A DNA stretch of 26,523 nucleotides from Saprospiraceae bacterium. Lineage in GTDB: Bacteria; Bacteroidota; Bacteroidia; Chitinophagales; Saprospiraceae. Below, one piece after another: positions 15,206-24,275 of the stretch (its first letter is position 1; each line of letters begins with the position of its first letter). The stretch covers positions 1 through 26,523 of the forward strand of contig JALZVB010000329.1 of assembly GCA_023300835.1 (NCBI GenBank). Reading direction: 5' to 3'. The notes below the pieces were generated by a model that worked only from the letters and a program-made list of their open reading frames with translations, ran no database searches and was not told where the DNA came from. The translations under genes and the position numbers were made by a program.

Positions 15206-16699
15206 TTATTTAGATATAATTTTTAATTCAGTTCTTCTGTTCGCTTGTCTACCCTCTGCTGTATCGTTTGTTTCTAAAGGAGAAACTTCACCGTATCCTT
15301 TAGCTGATAGACTTAGTGGACTAACACCTTTTTTAACAAGATAGTTTTGAGCAGCTAGTGCTCTTTTATCAGAAAGACTGAGATTCATATTATCATCTCC
15401 TTGGCTATCTGTATGGCCTGACAATTCTACTTTTACACTTGGATTAGCGTTAAGTAATTTTGCCAGGTTATTTAATTCGTATTTAGATTTGTCTTGCAAC
15501 ACTGGTGATCCAGAGTTAAAGAATACATTCTTCAAGTTGATTACTGTTCCATCTGCACTTCCTAATGCTGAAGTGAATTCATCTTTCAGTTGTGTTTCTC
15601 TAGTTAATATTTCGTAGTCTAGAAGTTGACCTTTATATGGATCTGCATCTGTATTTCTGATGTTAGACATGAAATATGAATCTTGCTCGCCTAACCACTT
15701 CTCATATTCAGCAGGCTCCACTATTTTAACAAGCCTTCTCATACTGTAGTGGCCTTTACCACATAACTCAGCACAAGCTAACTCATATTCAAACGTCTCC
15801 CATCTCTGTGGGCCATCTGGTTCAGCAGGATCAGAAGGCACTTGCCATTCTGGTGACTCCTTTAAATTTTGTCTATACTCTTCTGTAGTCAATATTGGTG
15901 TGAATACAAAGTATGTCGGTAATCCAGGAACCGCATCCATTTTAACTCTAAAGTGAGGTAGATAAAAGTTGTGTAGAACATCTTTAGAAGTAATTCTAAC
16001 TCTAACTTTTTTTCCTTTTGGTAATACAATTTCTGAAGGTTGGAAATCATCAATGTTCTTAGGATCTTCCCATACTTGACCGAGTGGGTTAGAACCTGGA
16101 TCTATTTGCTTAAAGTCTCTTGTTCCTAACTTACCATCTGGTCCTGGATATCTTAGATCCCAAGCAAATTGGTAACCAGTAGCTTCTATTTCGATGTGTT
16201 CTTCATCGTCTCCTATATCCGCCATAACTTCATTCCAAGTTACAAGGCCTTTAACAACTAAAAAGATAAGCACAATTGAAGGAATTACTGTCCAGAAAAC
16301 CTCAAGCTTTGTACTGTGTACAAAGAAGTATGATTTTCTGTTTTTGTCTTCTCTATATTTATAGCTAAACCAAAACAAAGCTATATGTGTAGCAACGAAA
16401 ACTATTCCTGTAAAGAAAAGCGTGATATTGAACAAGCCATCCAAAGAACCACCATGCGCTGAGGCTGCTTGATGTGGACCATAGCCCAGCATTGAATCCT
16501 TGTACCACCAAGCTGAGGCAAAACAGAATACTAAAAATACTACCAGAAATATCATAAGATATACAGCAGTCCTGTTATTTCTTTCTGCATTAACAACTTC
16601 TTCACCTCTGATCTTGCCAGCGAGTTCAGAGATCTTACCTATCTGTACAATAATTACAGCTAGTAAGATTAAAGTTAATATGGTAATTAAACCTATCAT
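15206..16699 (-). CDS. Cytochrome c oxidase subunit II fused to an OmpA-type peptidoglycan-binding domain
   Basis: 497 residues in one uninterrupted frame. Four membrane segments (about 3-20, 46-65, 92-112 and 136-155) lead into a periplasmic cupredoxin domain (about 165-330). The CuA ligands are all present: His243, then Cys309, Glu311, Cys313, His317 and Met320 in CAELCGKGHYSM. A linker (330-385) joins a complete OmpA_C domain (385-497). Its landmarks are VFFNSGSPVL, GHTDSQG, LSLSDKRA, KGYGEVSPL and EGRQANRRTELKI; Asp431 and Arg446 match the diaminopimelate-binding pair. CuA receives electrons from cytochrome c or ACIII. In caa3 enzymes the C-terminal extension is a cytochrome c; here it is a wall-binding domain, and no CxxCH motif is present. 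The gene is 23 bases after actF and 5 bases before cox1. Confidence 0.95.
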   Translation of the reverse strand: MIGLITILTLILLAVIIVQIGKISELAGKIRGEEVVNAERNNRTAVYLMIFLVVFLVFCFASAWWYKDSMLGYGPHQAASAHGGSLDGLFNITLFFTGIVFVATHIALFWFSYKYREDKNRKSYFFVHSTKLEVFWTVIPSIVLIFLVVKGLVTWNEVMADIGDDEEHIEIEATGYQFAWDLRYPGPDGKLGTRDFKQIDPGSNPLGQVWEDPKNIDDFQPSEIVLPKGKKVRVRITSKDVLHNFYLPHFRVKMDAVPGLPTYFVFTPILTTEEYRQNLKESPEWQVPSDPAEPDGPQRWETFEYELACAELCGKGHYSMRRLVKIVEPAEYEKWLGEQDSYFMSNIRNTDADPYKGQLLDYEILTRETQLKDEFTSALGSADGTVINLKNVFFNSGSPVLQDKSKYELNNLAKLLNANPSVKVELSGHTDSQGDDNMNLSLSDKRALAAQNYLVKKGVSPLSLSAKGYGEVSPLETNDTAEGRQANRRTELKIISK

Positions 16700-16722
16700 T
16701 TATTCTCTTTTAAAAATTGTTA

Positions 16723-18084
16723 CTAAGTATGGTGATGAACACTTTCTTCAATATATGGATCACTAGATGACTGAAGCGAAACGCTTGAAAGCGAGTTCAA
16801 AACAAAAAATAAAAACAAGCACAAAAAGCCAACCATTGTTCCTATCTCTAGAAAACCTGGTAATGTGTATCCTAATTCAAATATTGTTTCTCCGTGATGT
16901 GCAGGTCCTAGTACTACCTCCGCAGCTCCGTGAGCACCGTGCCCAGCATCATGTGCGCCATGTGCAGCATCTCCATGTCCATGACTATCGCCATGATCAC
17001 CGTGTCCATGTCCTGCCATTGCATGCGCTGTATGTAGAATACCAGGTTTTAACATCAAGAAGAAATCAACCCAGTGTCCTACGAATACGATTCCAGCTGT
17101 AAATGCAAGTGAACCCATTTTTCTTTTGGTATCGTTTCTCATTAGAACGAAAAAAGGAAGTAAGAAATTTACAATCAAGTTCCCGTAAAATAGAACAGGA
17201 TAATCATGCATACGTTCATGAAAATAGACAGTTTCTTCACCCACGTTGGCATACCATATAAGCATGAACTGTGAGAACCATAAGTAAGTCCAAAATATAC
17301 TTATAGCAAATAGAAATTTACCTAAATCGTGAAAGTGTTCTGTACTTACGTTTTTAAAATGTCCTTGTGATTTCAAGAATAGAAGGATCATAATTGTAAG
17401 GCATATCATCGCTACAAACCAACTAGCCCCACAGTACCAAGCAAATAATGTTGAATACCAATGCGCATCAACTGACATTATCCATTGCCATACCATTGCA
17501 GCCATTCCGAAACCAAATATTGGTAAGAAAGCAGCAGCCCACCATCTTACTCTGTAGTGATAGTTGAAACCATCAGCTCCATTCTTTTCTTCAGCGAGTG
17601 AAAGTGATCTTATTTTTGATGCTATAAAAACCCAAGCACCTATCATTGCAAATGTTCCGAATAAATAGAAGTTCTTATTTAGGAAACCTGCTTTACCTGC
17701 AAGTATTGGATCATACTCTGGGCTTGAAGGATCATTAATAAGTGATAAATCTTGCCAGTGATACAAATGACTCCAATCTAAATATACACTTAGCGCCATG
17801 ATACCCATCAAGACTAGTCCAACAATCATAAACATGGACATTGATTCCCATACTCTTTTGAAGACTACATACCATCCAGCCCAAGCCGTGATACTTGCCG
17901 TCATAAAGAAACATGCCATAAGCGCTATCCCAGTAAAATATACCGAGTTATGAAGAAAGTTAGACCAGAATCTAGTATGCATTCCTGTATCATCACCAAA
18001 CCATGATAAAGCGAGACACAAGATTCCTATAGCCATACCGCCAAGGAGAGTAACTCTTGTTTTACTTGTTATATCGTAACTCAT
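16723..18084 (-). CDS. actF: Alternative complex III subunit ActF
   Basis: 453 residues, about ten membrane helices, in the PsrC/NrfD-like group; subunit F of the quinol:cytochrome c oxidoreductase ACIII. Landmarks are HTRFWSNFLHNSVYFTGIALMA near the start, VWQWIMSVDAHWYSTLFAWY (198-217) and FSQFMLIWYANVGEETVYF (270-288). Between the last two helices is a His/Gly/Asp-rich loop at 351-386 (GHGHGDHGDSHGHGD region), probably periplasmic if the termini are cytoplasmic. With ActC it forms the membrane core. The gene lies 24 bases after actE and 23 bases before cox2, joining the two complexes in one transcript. Confidence 0.93.
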   Translation of the reverse strand: MSYDITSKTRVTLLGGMAIGILCLALSWFGDDTGMHTRFWSNFLHNSVYFTGIALMACFFMTASITAWAGWYVVFKRVWESMSMFMIVGLVLMGIMALSVYLDWSHLYHWQDLSLINDPSSPEYDPILAGKAGFLNKNFYLFGTFAMIGAWVFIASKIRSLSLAEEKNGADGFNYHYRVRWWAAAFLPIFGFGMAAMVWQWIMSVDAHWYSTLFAWYCGASWFVAMICLTIMILLFLKSQGHFKNVSTEHFHDLGKFLFAISIFWTYLWFSQFMLIWYANVGEETVYFHERMHDYPVLFYGNLIVNFLLPFFVLMRNDTKRKMGSLAFTAGIVFVGHWVDFFLMLKPGILHTAHAMAGHGHGDHGDSHGHGDAAHGAHDAGHGAHGAAEVVLGPAHHGETIFELGYTLPGFLEIGTMVGFLCLFLFFVLNSLSSVSLQSSSDPYIEESVHHHT

Positions 18085-18108
18085 TTCCTAGTTTCTTTTT
18101 GCTTTGAA

Positions 18109-19035
18109 TTAGTGATTGTCATGGTTATGATCATTATGACCGTGATCTGTATTATCATGACCTTCATCATTGTGGTCAGTACTATGTCCATCATGACTTT
18201 CATGTCCGTCTTGGCCTTCTTTGTCAGCATGATTATTCTGGTGACCAGTATCTGCATCATGTGCACTATGCTGGTGACCATGATCAGCCATATCAGAGTG
18301 AGAAGAATTCATTTCAGCTAATTGCTTGATTTCACCTGCTGGTCTATCAACACTATTTAAAGTATTAACCAACTGGCTATATTCAGCTTCATTCGCTTTT
18401 GCTTGTAATGATCTTATGTAATGGATAACTTCCCATCTTTCATTCTCAGATAGCTTATCTCTGTACGATCCCATCAAATTCTTACCATACATTATTGAGT
18501 GGTAGAACCTTCCATTGGAAGCCGCTGTAAATTCTTCATTTGTAAGAATGGCTGGTTGTACAGGATAAACACCTCCGTCATCTCTAACCAAGTATCCATT
18601 TCCATCACCTTTCTCTCCGTGACATATGGCACAGTTAATATTGTAAAGCTCCTTACCTACTTTTAATCCAGCATCAGTTATTGCATGCGGATTATCTATG
18701 ATCTCTGCCATAGCTCTTGCACGTTCTTCTTCTGTATCTTGGTAATTATATACAGCAGTTGCGTTAGCTGTAGGAACTGATATGCTTGAAGACTTAGACC
18801 TAGGTATAGTTCCTTTTACAGGTAACTTAGGCTGAGCATCTTTGTGATAGTCTTCTTCACTACCCCATGTATTGTTGTAATAGTAGTTGTAGTAGTTAGC
18901 TTCGTAAGCAACAGAGTGAGCCATATCTGGCATAAATTCACTTCCTGCAGAGTTTTTACCAACCTGACTACAAGATTGCATTAATAGCATTGTAGCAACT
19001 ACAACAACAAGAGTATATGTATGTAAACTCTTCAT
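18109..19035 (-). CDS. actE: Alternative complex III subunit ActE, monoheme cytochrome c with His-rich tail
   Basis: 308 residues. A lipobox ends in MQSC (Cys22), then SEFMPDMAHSVAYEAN, the usual mature start of ActE. The class I cytochrome domain (about 120-215) has CAICH at 135-139 and candidate axial methionines Met183 and Met188 (YGKNLMGSY). In ACIII, ActE passes electrons onward to the oxidase or a soluble cytochrome. The last 63 residues (246-308) are an unusual disordered tail with 17 His plus many Asp, Gly and Asn, a likely metal-binding stretch in the periplasm; the family is usually around 200-230 residues. It begins directly after actD with no intergenic base. Confidence 0.93.
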   Translation of the reverse strand: MKSLHTYTLVVVVATMLLMQSCSQVGKNSAGSEFMPDMAHSVAYEANYYNYYYNNTWGSEEDYHKDAQPKLPVKGTIPRSKSSSISVPTANATAVYNYQDTEEERARAMAEIIDNPHAITDAGLKVGKELYNINCAICHGEKGDGNGYLVRDDGGVYPVQPAILTNEEFTAASNGRFYHSIMYGKNLMGSYRDKLSENERWEVIHYIRSLQAKANEAEYSQLVNTLNSVDRPAGEIKQLAEMNSSHSDMADHGHQHSAHDADTGHQNNHADKEGQDGHESHDGHSTDHNDEGHDNTDHGHNDHNHDNH

Positions 19036-19554
19036 TTATATCGTCTTTGAATTTATTTCAGCAGCACCACTGCTTCTTAAAAATGACTCAACTGCACTTG
19101 CATCTACTTCTGATTTATCAAAACAGATACAAAATTTATCGTCTGTGATTCTTAAATCTATTGTTGGATTAACAACCCCTGGTCCTAGCCCATTAACTAC
19201 ATAAAATGTAACAACCATTCCTATTGCAGCAAACAATACTGTTAACTCAAATGTGATTGGAATAAAAGCAGGTACTGGCCAGTGTGGCTTACCGCCATAA
19301 ATTTGAGGCCAATCTTTAGTAAAGATCCAACTCATACCAAGAAAAGCAGTCAAAGTACCTATTGATCCATATATAAACCCAGCTATGTGAAGTCTAGATT
19401 CAGATAAACCTAAGATAGGATCAAGCCCGTGAATAGGGAATGGTGTATAAACATCCATTATTTCAAGGTGATCTGCTTTGGCTTGCTTTACAGCACGAAG
19501 TAAATCTTCTTCGTCATTGTACAAGCCGTATATAATATCTTTATGTTTTGCCAT
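19036..19554 (-). CDS. actD: Alternative complex III subunit ActD (DUF3341)
   Basis: 172 residues with two membrane helices (about 58-76 and 98-122) and typical DUF3341 landmarks: IYGLYNDEEDLLRAV, DVYTPFPIHGLDPILGL, WPVPAFIPITFELTVLFAAIGM, and a C-terminal DLRITDDKFCICFD. ActD is a cofactor-free structural subunit in the membrane part of ACIII. Its gene sits between actC (27 bases) and actE (0 bases), the standard order. Confidence 0.94.
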   Translation of the reverse strand: MAKHKDIIYGLYNDEEDLLRAVKQAKADHLEIMDVYTPFPIHGLDPILGLSESRLHIAGFIYGSIGTLTAFLGMSWIFTKDWPQIYGGKPHWPVPAFIPITFELTVLFAAIGMVVTFYVVNGLGPGVVNPTIDLRITDDKFCICFDKSEVDASAVESFLRSSGAAEINSKTI

Positions 19555-19581
19555 TTTCTTTCTTATTTGCTCCTATAAAGA

Positions 19582-21045
19582 TTAAGAATGTGAATCATTG
19601 TCGTGATCAGTAGAATGTACCGAGTGATCTTCATGTCCATGAGACTCAGACCCGTGGTCATGTCCATGATGAATTTTATTAGGACCAGTATATTGATCTC
19701 CAGCTGATTTCAAGATACTCTTTACCTCTGCTATTGCTACAACTGGTGCAACTCTAGTAAATAAAAGATAAAGTGTAAAAAATAAGCCGATCGTTCCAGC
19801 GAAAATCCCCATCTCTACCCATGATGGAGAGTAATAACTCCATGAAGACGGTAAATAGTCTCTAGCTAGAGTCGTAGCAATAATCACAAATCTTTCAAAC
19901 CACATACCTATGTTTATTACAATAGATAGGAAGAACGTGAATGCGATGTTCCTTCGCCATGATCGCTTCCAGAAGAATTGTGGTGAAACAACATTACAGA
20001 ACATCATACCGAAATACGACCACCAATATGGACCAGCGGCTCTGTTGAAAAATGCAAATTGCTCGTATACATAGCCAGAGTACCAAGCTATAAACAACTC
20101 AGTAAGGTATGCGACACCTACTATAGTACCTGTAACAAGAATTACCTTGTTCATAGATTCTACGTGGGCTATTGTTATGTAATCTTCTAGATGAAGAAGT
20201 TTACGTGTAATAATCATAAGTGTTAGTACCATCGCAAATCCTGAGAAGATGGCTCCTGCAACAAAATATGGCGGAAATATAGTTGTATGCCATCCTGGAA
20301 TAATTGATGTTGCGAAATCAAAAGATACAATCGTATGCACTGAAAGTACAAGTGGTGTCGCGATACCAGCAAGTATTAATGAGAGTGATTCCCATCTCTG
20401 CCAGTGTTTAGCTGATCCTGTCCATCCAAAAGAAAGGAAATTGTATATTTTTCTTCTTAGTCCAGTTGCTCTGTCTCTTACAGTTGCAAAATCAGGTACT
20501 AATCCTGTATACCAGAATAAAAGTGATACAGTGAAATATGTTGATATGGCAAATAAATCCCATAGTAACGGCGAGTTAAAGTTAGGCCATAATGGCCCTC
20601 TTGTATTAGGATAAGGAAAGAAGTAGAATACAACCCATGCTCTTCCTACGTGAATACCAGGAAATAATGCAGCACATATTACGGCGAATATAGTCATGGC
20701 TTCAGCGGCTCTGTTTACCCCGGTTCTCCATTTCTGCCTGAAAAGTAAAAGTATCGCTGAGATAAGCGTACCGGCGTGACCGATACCAATCCACCATACA
20801 AAGTTGGTGATATCCCAACCCCATCCGATGGTTCTGTTAAGATTCCATGTTCCGATACCATGCCATACTGTCCATGCTATGCAGAATAGACCAAAGCCTA
20901 ATAATGACAACGAAATAATGAACCCCACTATCCATCCAAAACCTGGTGTTTTCTCAGTAGGAGAAACAAGATCTTCAGTTATATCATGATAACTTTTATG
21001 ACCTCGGATTAATGGTTCTCTAATATCGCTTACGTAATGACTCAT
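19582..21045 (-). CDS. actC: Alternative complex III subunit ActC, quinol-binding membrane subunit
   Basis: 487 residues, about ten membrane helices, NrfD/PsrC family. It provides the quinol site of ACIII next to the Fe-S subunit ActB. Family landmarks are REPLIRGHKSYHDITEDL at 9-26, WWIGIGHAGTLISAILLLFRQ (84-104), FPGIHVGRAWVVFYFFPYPN (128-147) and MWFERFVIIATTLARDYLP (381-399). A C-terminal His-rich tail (459-487: HHGHDHG, SHGHEDH and HDNDSH) follows the last helix and would be on the side of the C-terminus, probably cytoplasmic. It starts 33 bases after actB. Confidence 0.95.
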   Translation of the reverse strand: MSHYVSDIREPLIRGHKSYHDITEDLVSPTEKTPGFGWIVGFIISLSLLGFGLFCIAWTVWHGIGTWNLNRTIGWGWDITNFVWWIGIGHAGTLISAILLLFRQKWRTGVNRAAEAMTIFAVICAALFPGIHVGRAWVVFYFFPYPNTRGPLWPNFNSPLLWDLFAISTYFTVSLLFWYTGLVPDFATVRDRATGLRRKIYNFLSFGWTGSAKHWQRWESLSLILAGIATPLVLSVHTIVSFDFATSIIPGWHTTIFPPYFVAGAIFSGFAMVLTLMIITRKLLHLEDYITIAHVESMNKVILVTGTIVGVAYLTELFIAWYSGYVYEQFAFFNRAAGPYWWSYFGMMFCNVVSPQFFWKRSWRRNIAFTFFLSIVINIGMWFERFVIIATTLARDYLPSSWSYYSPSWVEMGIFAGTIGLFFTLYLLFTRVAPVVAIAEVKSILKSAGDQYTGPNKIHHGHDHGSESHGHEDHSVHSTDHDNDSHS

Positions 21046-21078
21046 TTATAATCAGTTATAACTTTCTAATTAATCTTT

Positions 21079-24000
21079 TTAGGCATCCATTGACTCATCT
21101 CTGTTCACTACTTTCATAGTGTACATAACAGATGATCTTACGTTAATCTCTTCTAAGGCGTGGTAGTTTAAATCTGACTTCCATTTCTTAGTTAAATCTC
21201 CATTCTTATTGTTTCTATCACCAAATGTGATAGCTCCAGTAGGACAAGCTGTCTGACAAGCTGTTCTCACGTCTGTATCTTCAAGTCTTCTTCCTTCTTT
21301 CTTAGCAGTTAACTTACCTTCTTGTAATCTCTGAACACAGAAACTACATTTCTCGATGACTCCTCTTGATCTTACTGTAACATCAGGATTAAGAACCATT
21401 CTTGTTAAGTTATCAGCTCCGAATGGAATTTCTTCACCGTTTACTTTAGGTTGATTAGCAGGGAATATATCTGCAGTTGTATAATCTAACCAGTTGAATC
21501 TTCTTACTTTATAAGGACAGTTGTTAGCACAGTATCTCGTACCTACACATCTGTTATAAGCCATCTGGTTAAGACCTTCTGAACTGTGATTTGTCGCATT
21601 TACAGGACATACATTTTCACAAGGTGCATTATCACAGTGTTGACACATCATCGGCTGATAAACCGTATTTGGATTTTCGGCATCGCCGAAAAAGTATCTA
21701 TCTATTCTTAACCATGTCATTTCATGGTGACGACTTACTTCTTTCTTACCTACTACAGGTACATTGTTCTCAGCTACACAAGCTACGGTACAAGCATTAC
21801 AACCGATACAAGAGTTAAGGTCAACGTGCATACCCCAGTAATGTCCTTGACTATACTTAGTATCTACATACTCTTCATATGGATATAAAGTAGCATCGTT
21901 TAACTTTGCGAATGCTTTTCTTTTTGACTTAAGATGAGCTACGTTGTTCTTAAGTTCTTTTAGGTTAGTTGGGAATATTACTGATCTTTCAGTAAGTGAT
22001 CCTTGGTAACCTGTTATACCCACCCCATAAGCCGTTTGGCCTAATGTCGCTTCATCTGCATTTATTACTTCGCCATCAGCGTTAGCCGCTTTGACACCTA
22101 TTGTATTATGATATTGAACACATGAGAAGTGTTCCTCTTTACCTACGATTCCAGAAACTGAAACGTCTGTGTTATAATATTGGTTAAGTCCATTATCAGT
22201 AGTTAAACTGTTATTGACATTAACGCCTACACCTGTTCCACATGCTCCAGCAGCTGTTCTTCCATATCCTAGAGCCAATGCTACAGTACCTGGTGCCATT
22301 CCGAATTGCTGTATGACTGGTACCGTAAACTCTGTTCCACTTACTGTAAGCTTTACAAGATCACCGTCTTTAAGATCATCGCCTCCTAGACCACCAATGA
22401 ACTTTTTCAAGCCATTGAATTTAACGGGTACAGCTAAGTAATTACCCCATGTTGTTCTAGCAACAGGATCTGGCATTTCTTGTAACCAAGGGTTAGTCGC
22501 AAATTGACCATTACCCATGTTTACTGTCTCATAGAATGCTATTTCTACTTCACCTGATCCAGGCTTAGAAACTTTAGCTTTCGCCAATGCGACATCAACA
22601 TTAAATGAACCACCTGTACCACCACCATTGACAGTAACTATACCATCGTGTAATGCGTTTTCCCAAAATGAAGAGAAACTAGCGAATTTGCTTTGTCTTC
22701 CAAATTGGTTATTCTTCCAACTGTTCTTTATATAATCTAAATATGGTTGTTCACTTTTTGCATTAGAACTATTAGACCATGTCAACAAACTTAACTCGGC
22801 TTGTCTTGTATCAAATAATGGGCTTATTGTAGGTTGAATAACACTTAATTGTCCTCTTTTTGCTTCAGCATCACCCCAACTTTCTAGGAAATGATGTGTA
22901 GGTGCAACTATGTTAAAAGATGCATTTGTTTCATTGGGCTGATAATCAAGTGATATTGTTGTTGCCACTTTTGCCATTGCAGCAGTAAATGCAGCGCCGT
23001 TAGCTGTATCGTAAGCAGGATTAGCTCCCATTAATATAACTGTATCTACTCTTCCACCTTCTACTTCAGAAATAAGAGCTGCAAGTTCTTTTTCATCACC
23101 TTGTCTCTGTAAAGATGCATGTGCAAAGCTCATCGTGTTACCATAGTTTCCTAGGGTATTGTTTATATCATTGATAAGTATCTGCTCGTATGGATTGTTA
23201 GAAGCACTTATAACAATTGACTTTCCTCTAGCAGCTTTAAGTTCAGCTGCAGCTTTAGTAAGTGACAATTTAGCTTTAGCATTTAATTTGCCGCCACCAG
23301 AACCGCCTACAATCTTACCATGTAAGAAGGCAATTGATTCACCTTGCTCAGAAGGCTTTATAAGAACTCTATTATCTGCATTAGATCCAGTCATTGACAT
23401 ATGACCTTCTACTTGGATATGCCTAGACATCTTAGGATTCTCAAGAGTTGGTTTTCTCTTAGAAATATAGTCCCTAGCAAATTCTACTGGAGATATCCAT
23501 GAACCTAAGAAGTCAGCTCCAAAACTGACAATAACATCAGCTTTATCAAATTTATAATCTGGAATTACTCTATCTCCAAATGTCATCTCATTGGCTTCTA
23601 ATATTGCCGCTGAAGACACAGGATCGTATGTAACTACTTTAGTCTGTGGGTATTTAGCTTGAAAATCTTTAAGAACTTCTTTAGTCGTTGGACTTAGGAT
23701 AGTGTTTGTTACTATTCTTATGTTCTTAGAAGTAGCAAGCTTAGCAATTACTGTTTTATCTATATCTGCCCAAGTCGCTTTAGATAAACCATTAGCACCT
23801 TTAATCTGTGGCGCTCTGAATCTATTAGTATCATATAGACCTAGCACAGATGCCTGTGCTCTACCAGAAGTACCTCCTTGAGTCAATGGAGAAAGGTCGT
23901 TTCCTTCTATCTTGATAGGACGTCCTTCTCTACATTTCACTAAAATCGGGCAATAATCACCACCATCTACATATGTTGAAGCATAATAAGTTGCTACACC

Positions 24001-24255
24001 AGGTACAATAGAGTCAGGCTTTATAACATAAGGGATTGCTCTTTTTACAGGTATATCGCAACCTGCTGCGATTGTAGCTGCGCCTAAACCAAAACCTAAA
24101 AACTTTAAAAAGTCTCTTCTATTAGCTGGTTGTTCTGCAACTGCTTCAGTGTTTTCTAATACCTCAGCGGTACCGAATTCTTTATCTACAGTTTCCAAAA
24201 AAGCCTCATCTCTATTGAGATCTTTCTCACCTATCCAGACAGAATTTTTATTCAT
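21079..24255 (-). CDS. actB: Alternative complex III subunit ActB, Fe-S and molybdopterin-like subunit
   Basis: 1058 residues. A Tat motif (RRDFLKFLG, Arg46-Arg47) is followed by a lipobox-like AAGC (Cys66). Residues about 70-780 are the molybdopterin-oxidoreductase-like part, which in ACIII has no Mo cofactor. The C-terminal ferredoxin part (about 800-1010) has 15 cluster cysteines: 816/819/822/826, 871/874/879/883, 903/909/913, 970/973 and 1000/1004. The three-Cys set CVGTRYCANNC fits one [3Fe-4S] cluster beside three [4Fe-4S]. It relays electrons from quinol at ActC to the hemes of ActA. I chose ATG 24255 over one 14 codons upstream: the shorter N-terminus (MNKNSVWIGEKDL) looks like relatives, AAAGAA precedes it, and it avoids overlap with actA. 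Confidence 0.95.
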   Translation of the reverse strand: MNKNSVWIGEKDLNRDEAFLETVDKEFGTAEVLENTEAVAEQPANRRDFLKFLGFGLGAATIAAGCDIPVKRAIPYVIKPDSIVPGVATYYASTYVDGGDYCPILVKCREGRPIKIEGNDLSPLTQGGTSGRAQASVLGLYDTNRFRAPQIKGANGLSKATWADIDKTVIAKLATSKNIRIVTNTILSPTTKEVLKDFQAKYPQTKVVTYDPVSSAAILEANEMTFGDRVIPDYKFDKADVIVSFGADFLGSWISPVEFARDYISKRKPTLENPKMSRHIQVEGHMSMTGSNADNRVLIKPSEQGESIAFLHGKIVGGSGGGKLNAKAKLSLTKAAAELKAARGKSIVISASNNPYEQILINDINNTLGNYGNTMSFAHASLQRQGDEKELAALISEVEGGRVDTVILMGANPAYDTANGAAFTAAMAKVATTISLDYQPNETNASFNIVAPTHHFLESWGDAEAKRGQLSVIQPTISPLFDTRQAELSLLTWSNSSNAKSEQPYLDYIKNSWKNNQFGRQSKFASFSSFWENALHDGIVTVNGGGTGGSFNVDVALAKAKVSKPGSGEVEIAFYETVNMGNGQFATNPWLQEMPDPVARTTWGNYLAVPVKFNGLKKFIGGLGGDDLKDGDLVKLTVSGTEFTVPVIQQFGMAPGTVALALGYGRTAAGACGTGVGVNVNNSLTTDNGLNQYYNTDVSVSGIVGKEEHFSCVQYHNTIGVKAANADGEVINADEATLGQTAYGVGITGYQGSLTERSVIFPTNLKELKNNVAHLKSKRKAFAKLNDATLYPYEEYVDTKYSQGHYWGMHVDLNSCIGCNACTVACVAENNVPVVGKKEVSRHHEMTWLRIDRYFFGDAENPNTVYQPMMCQHCDNAPCENVCPVNATNHSSEGLNQMAYNRCVGTRYCANNCPYKVRRFNWLDYTTADIFPANQPKVNGEEIPFGADNLTRMVLNPDVTVRSRGVIEKCSFCVQRLQEGKLTAKKEGRRLEDTDVRTACQTACPTGAITFGDRNNKNGDLTKKWKSDLNYHALEEINVRSSVMYTMKVVNRDESMDA

Positions 24256-24275
24256 TTCTTTAATTGTCTTCTGAT

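Noticed and set aside
15206..16699. Cox2-OmpA as two genes joined by a sequencing error
   Set aside because: There is no internal stop, the linker has normal composition, and the cox1 start follows 5 bases after the fused stop; no base-level sign of an error is seen, though reads would be needed to exclude it.
18109..18300. Tandem DNA repeat or CRISPR-like array
   Set aside because: The repetition is only codon-level low complexity for His/Asp/Gly; there are no constant repeats with unique spacers.
18081..18321. ORFs in other frames on both strands, Met/Ile/Thr-rich
   Set aside because: They are out-of-frame readings of the His/Asp codon run of actE; composition is that of frame-shifted CAT/GAT/ATG codons, not of a protein.
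20249..20614. 121-codon plus-strand ORF inside actC
   Set aside because: Antisense to conserved NrfD-type sequence; no start signal or recognisable domain.
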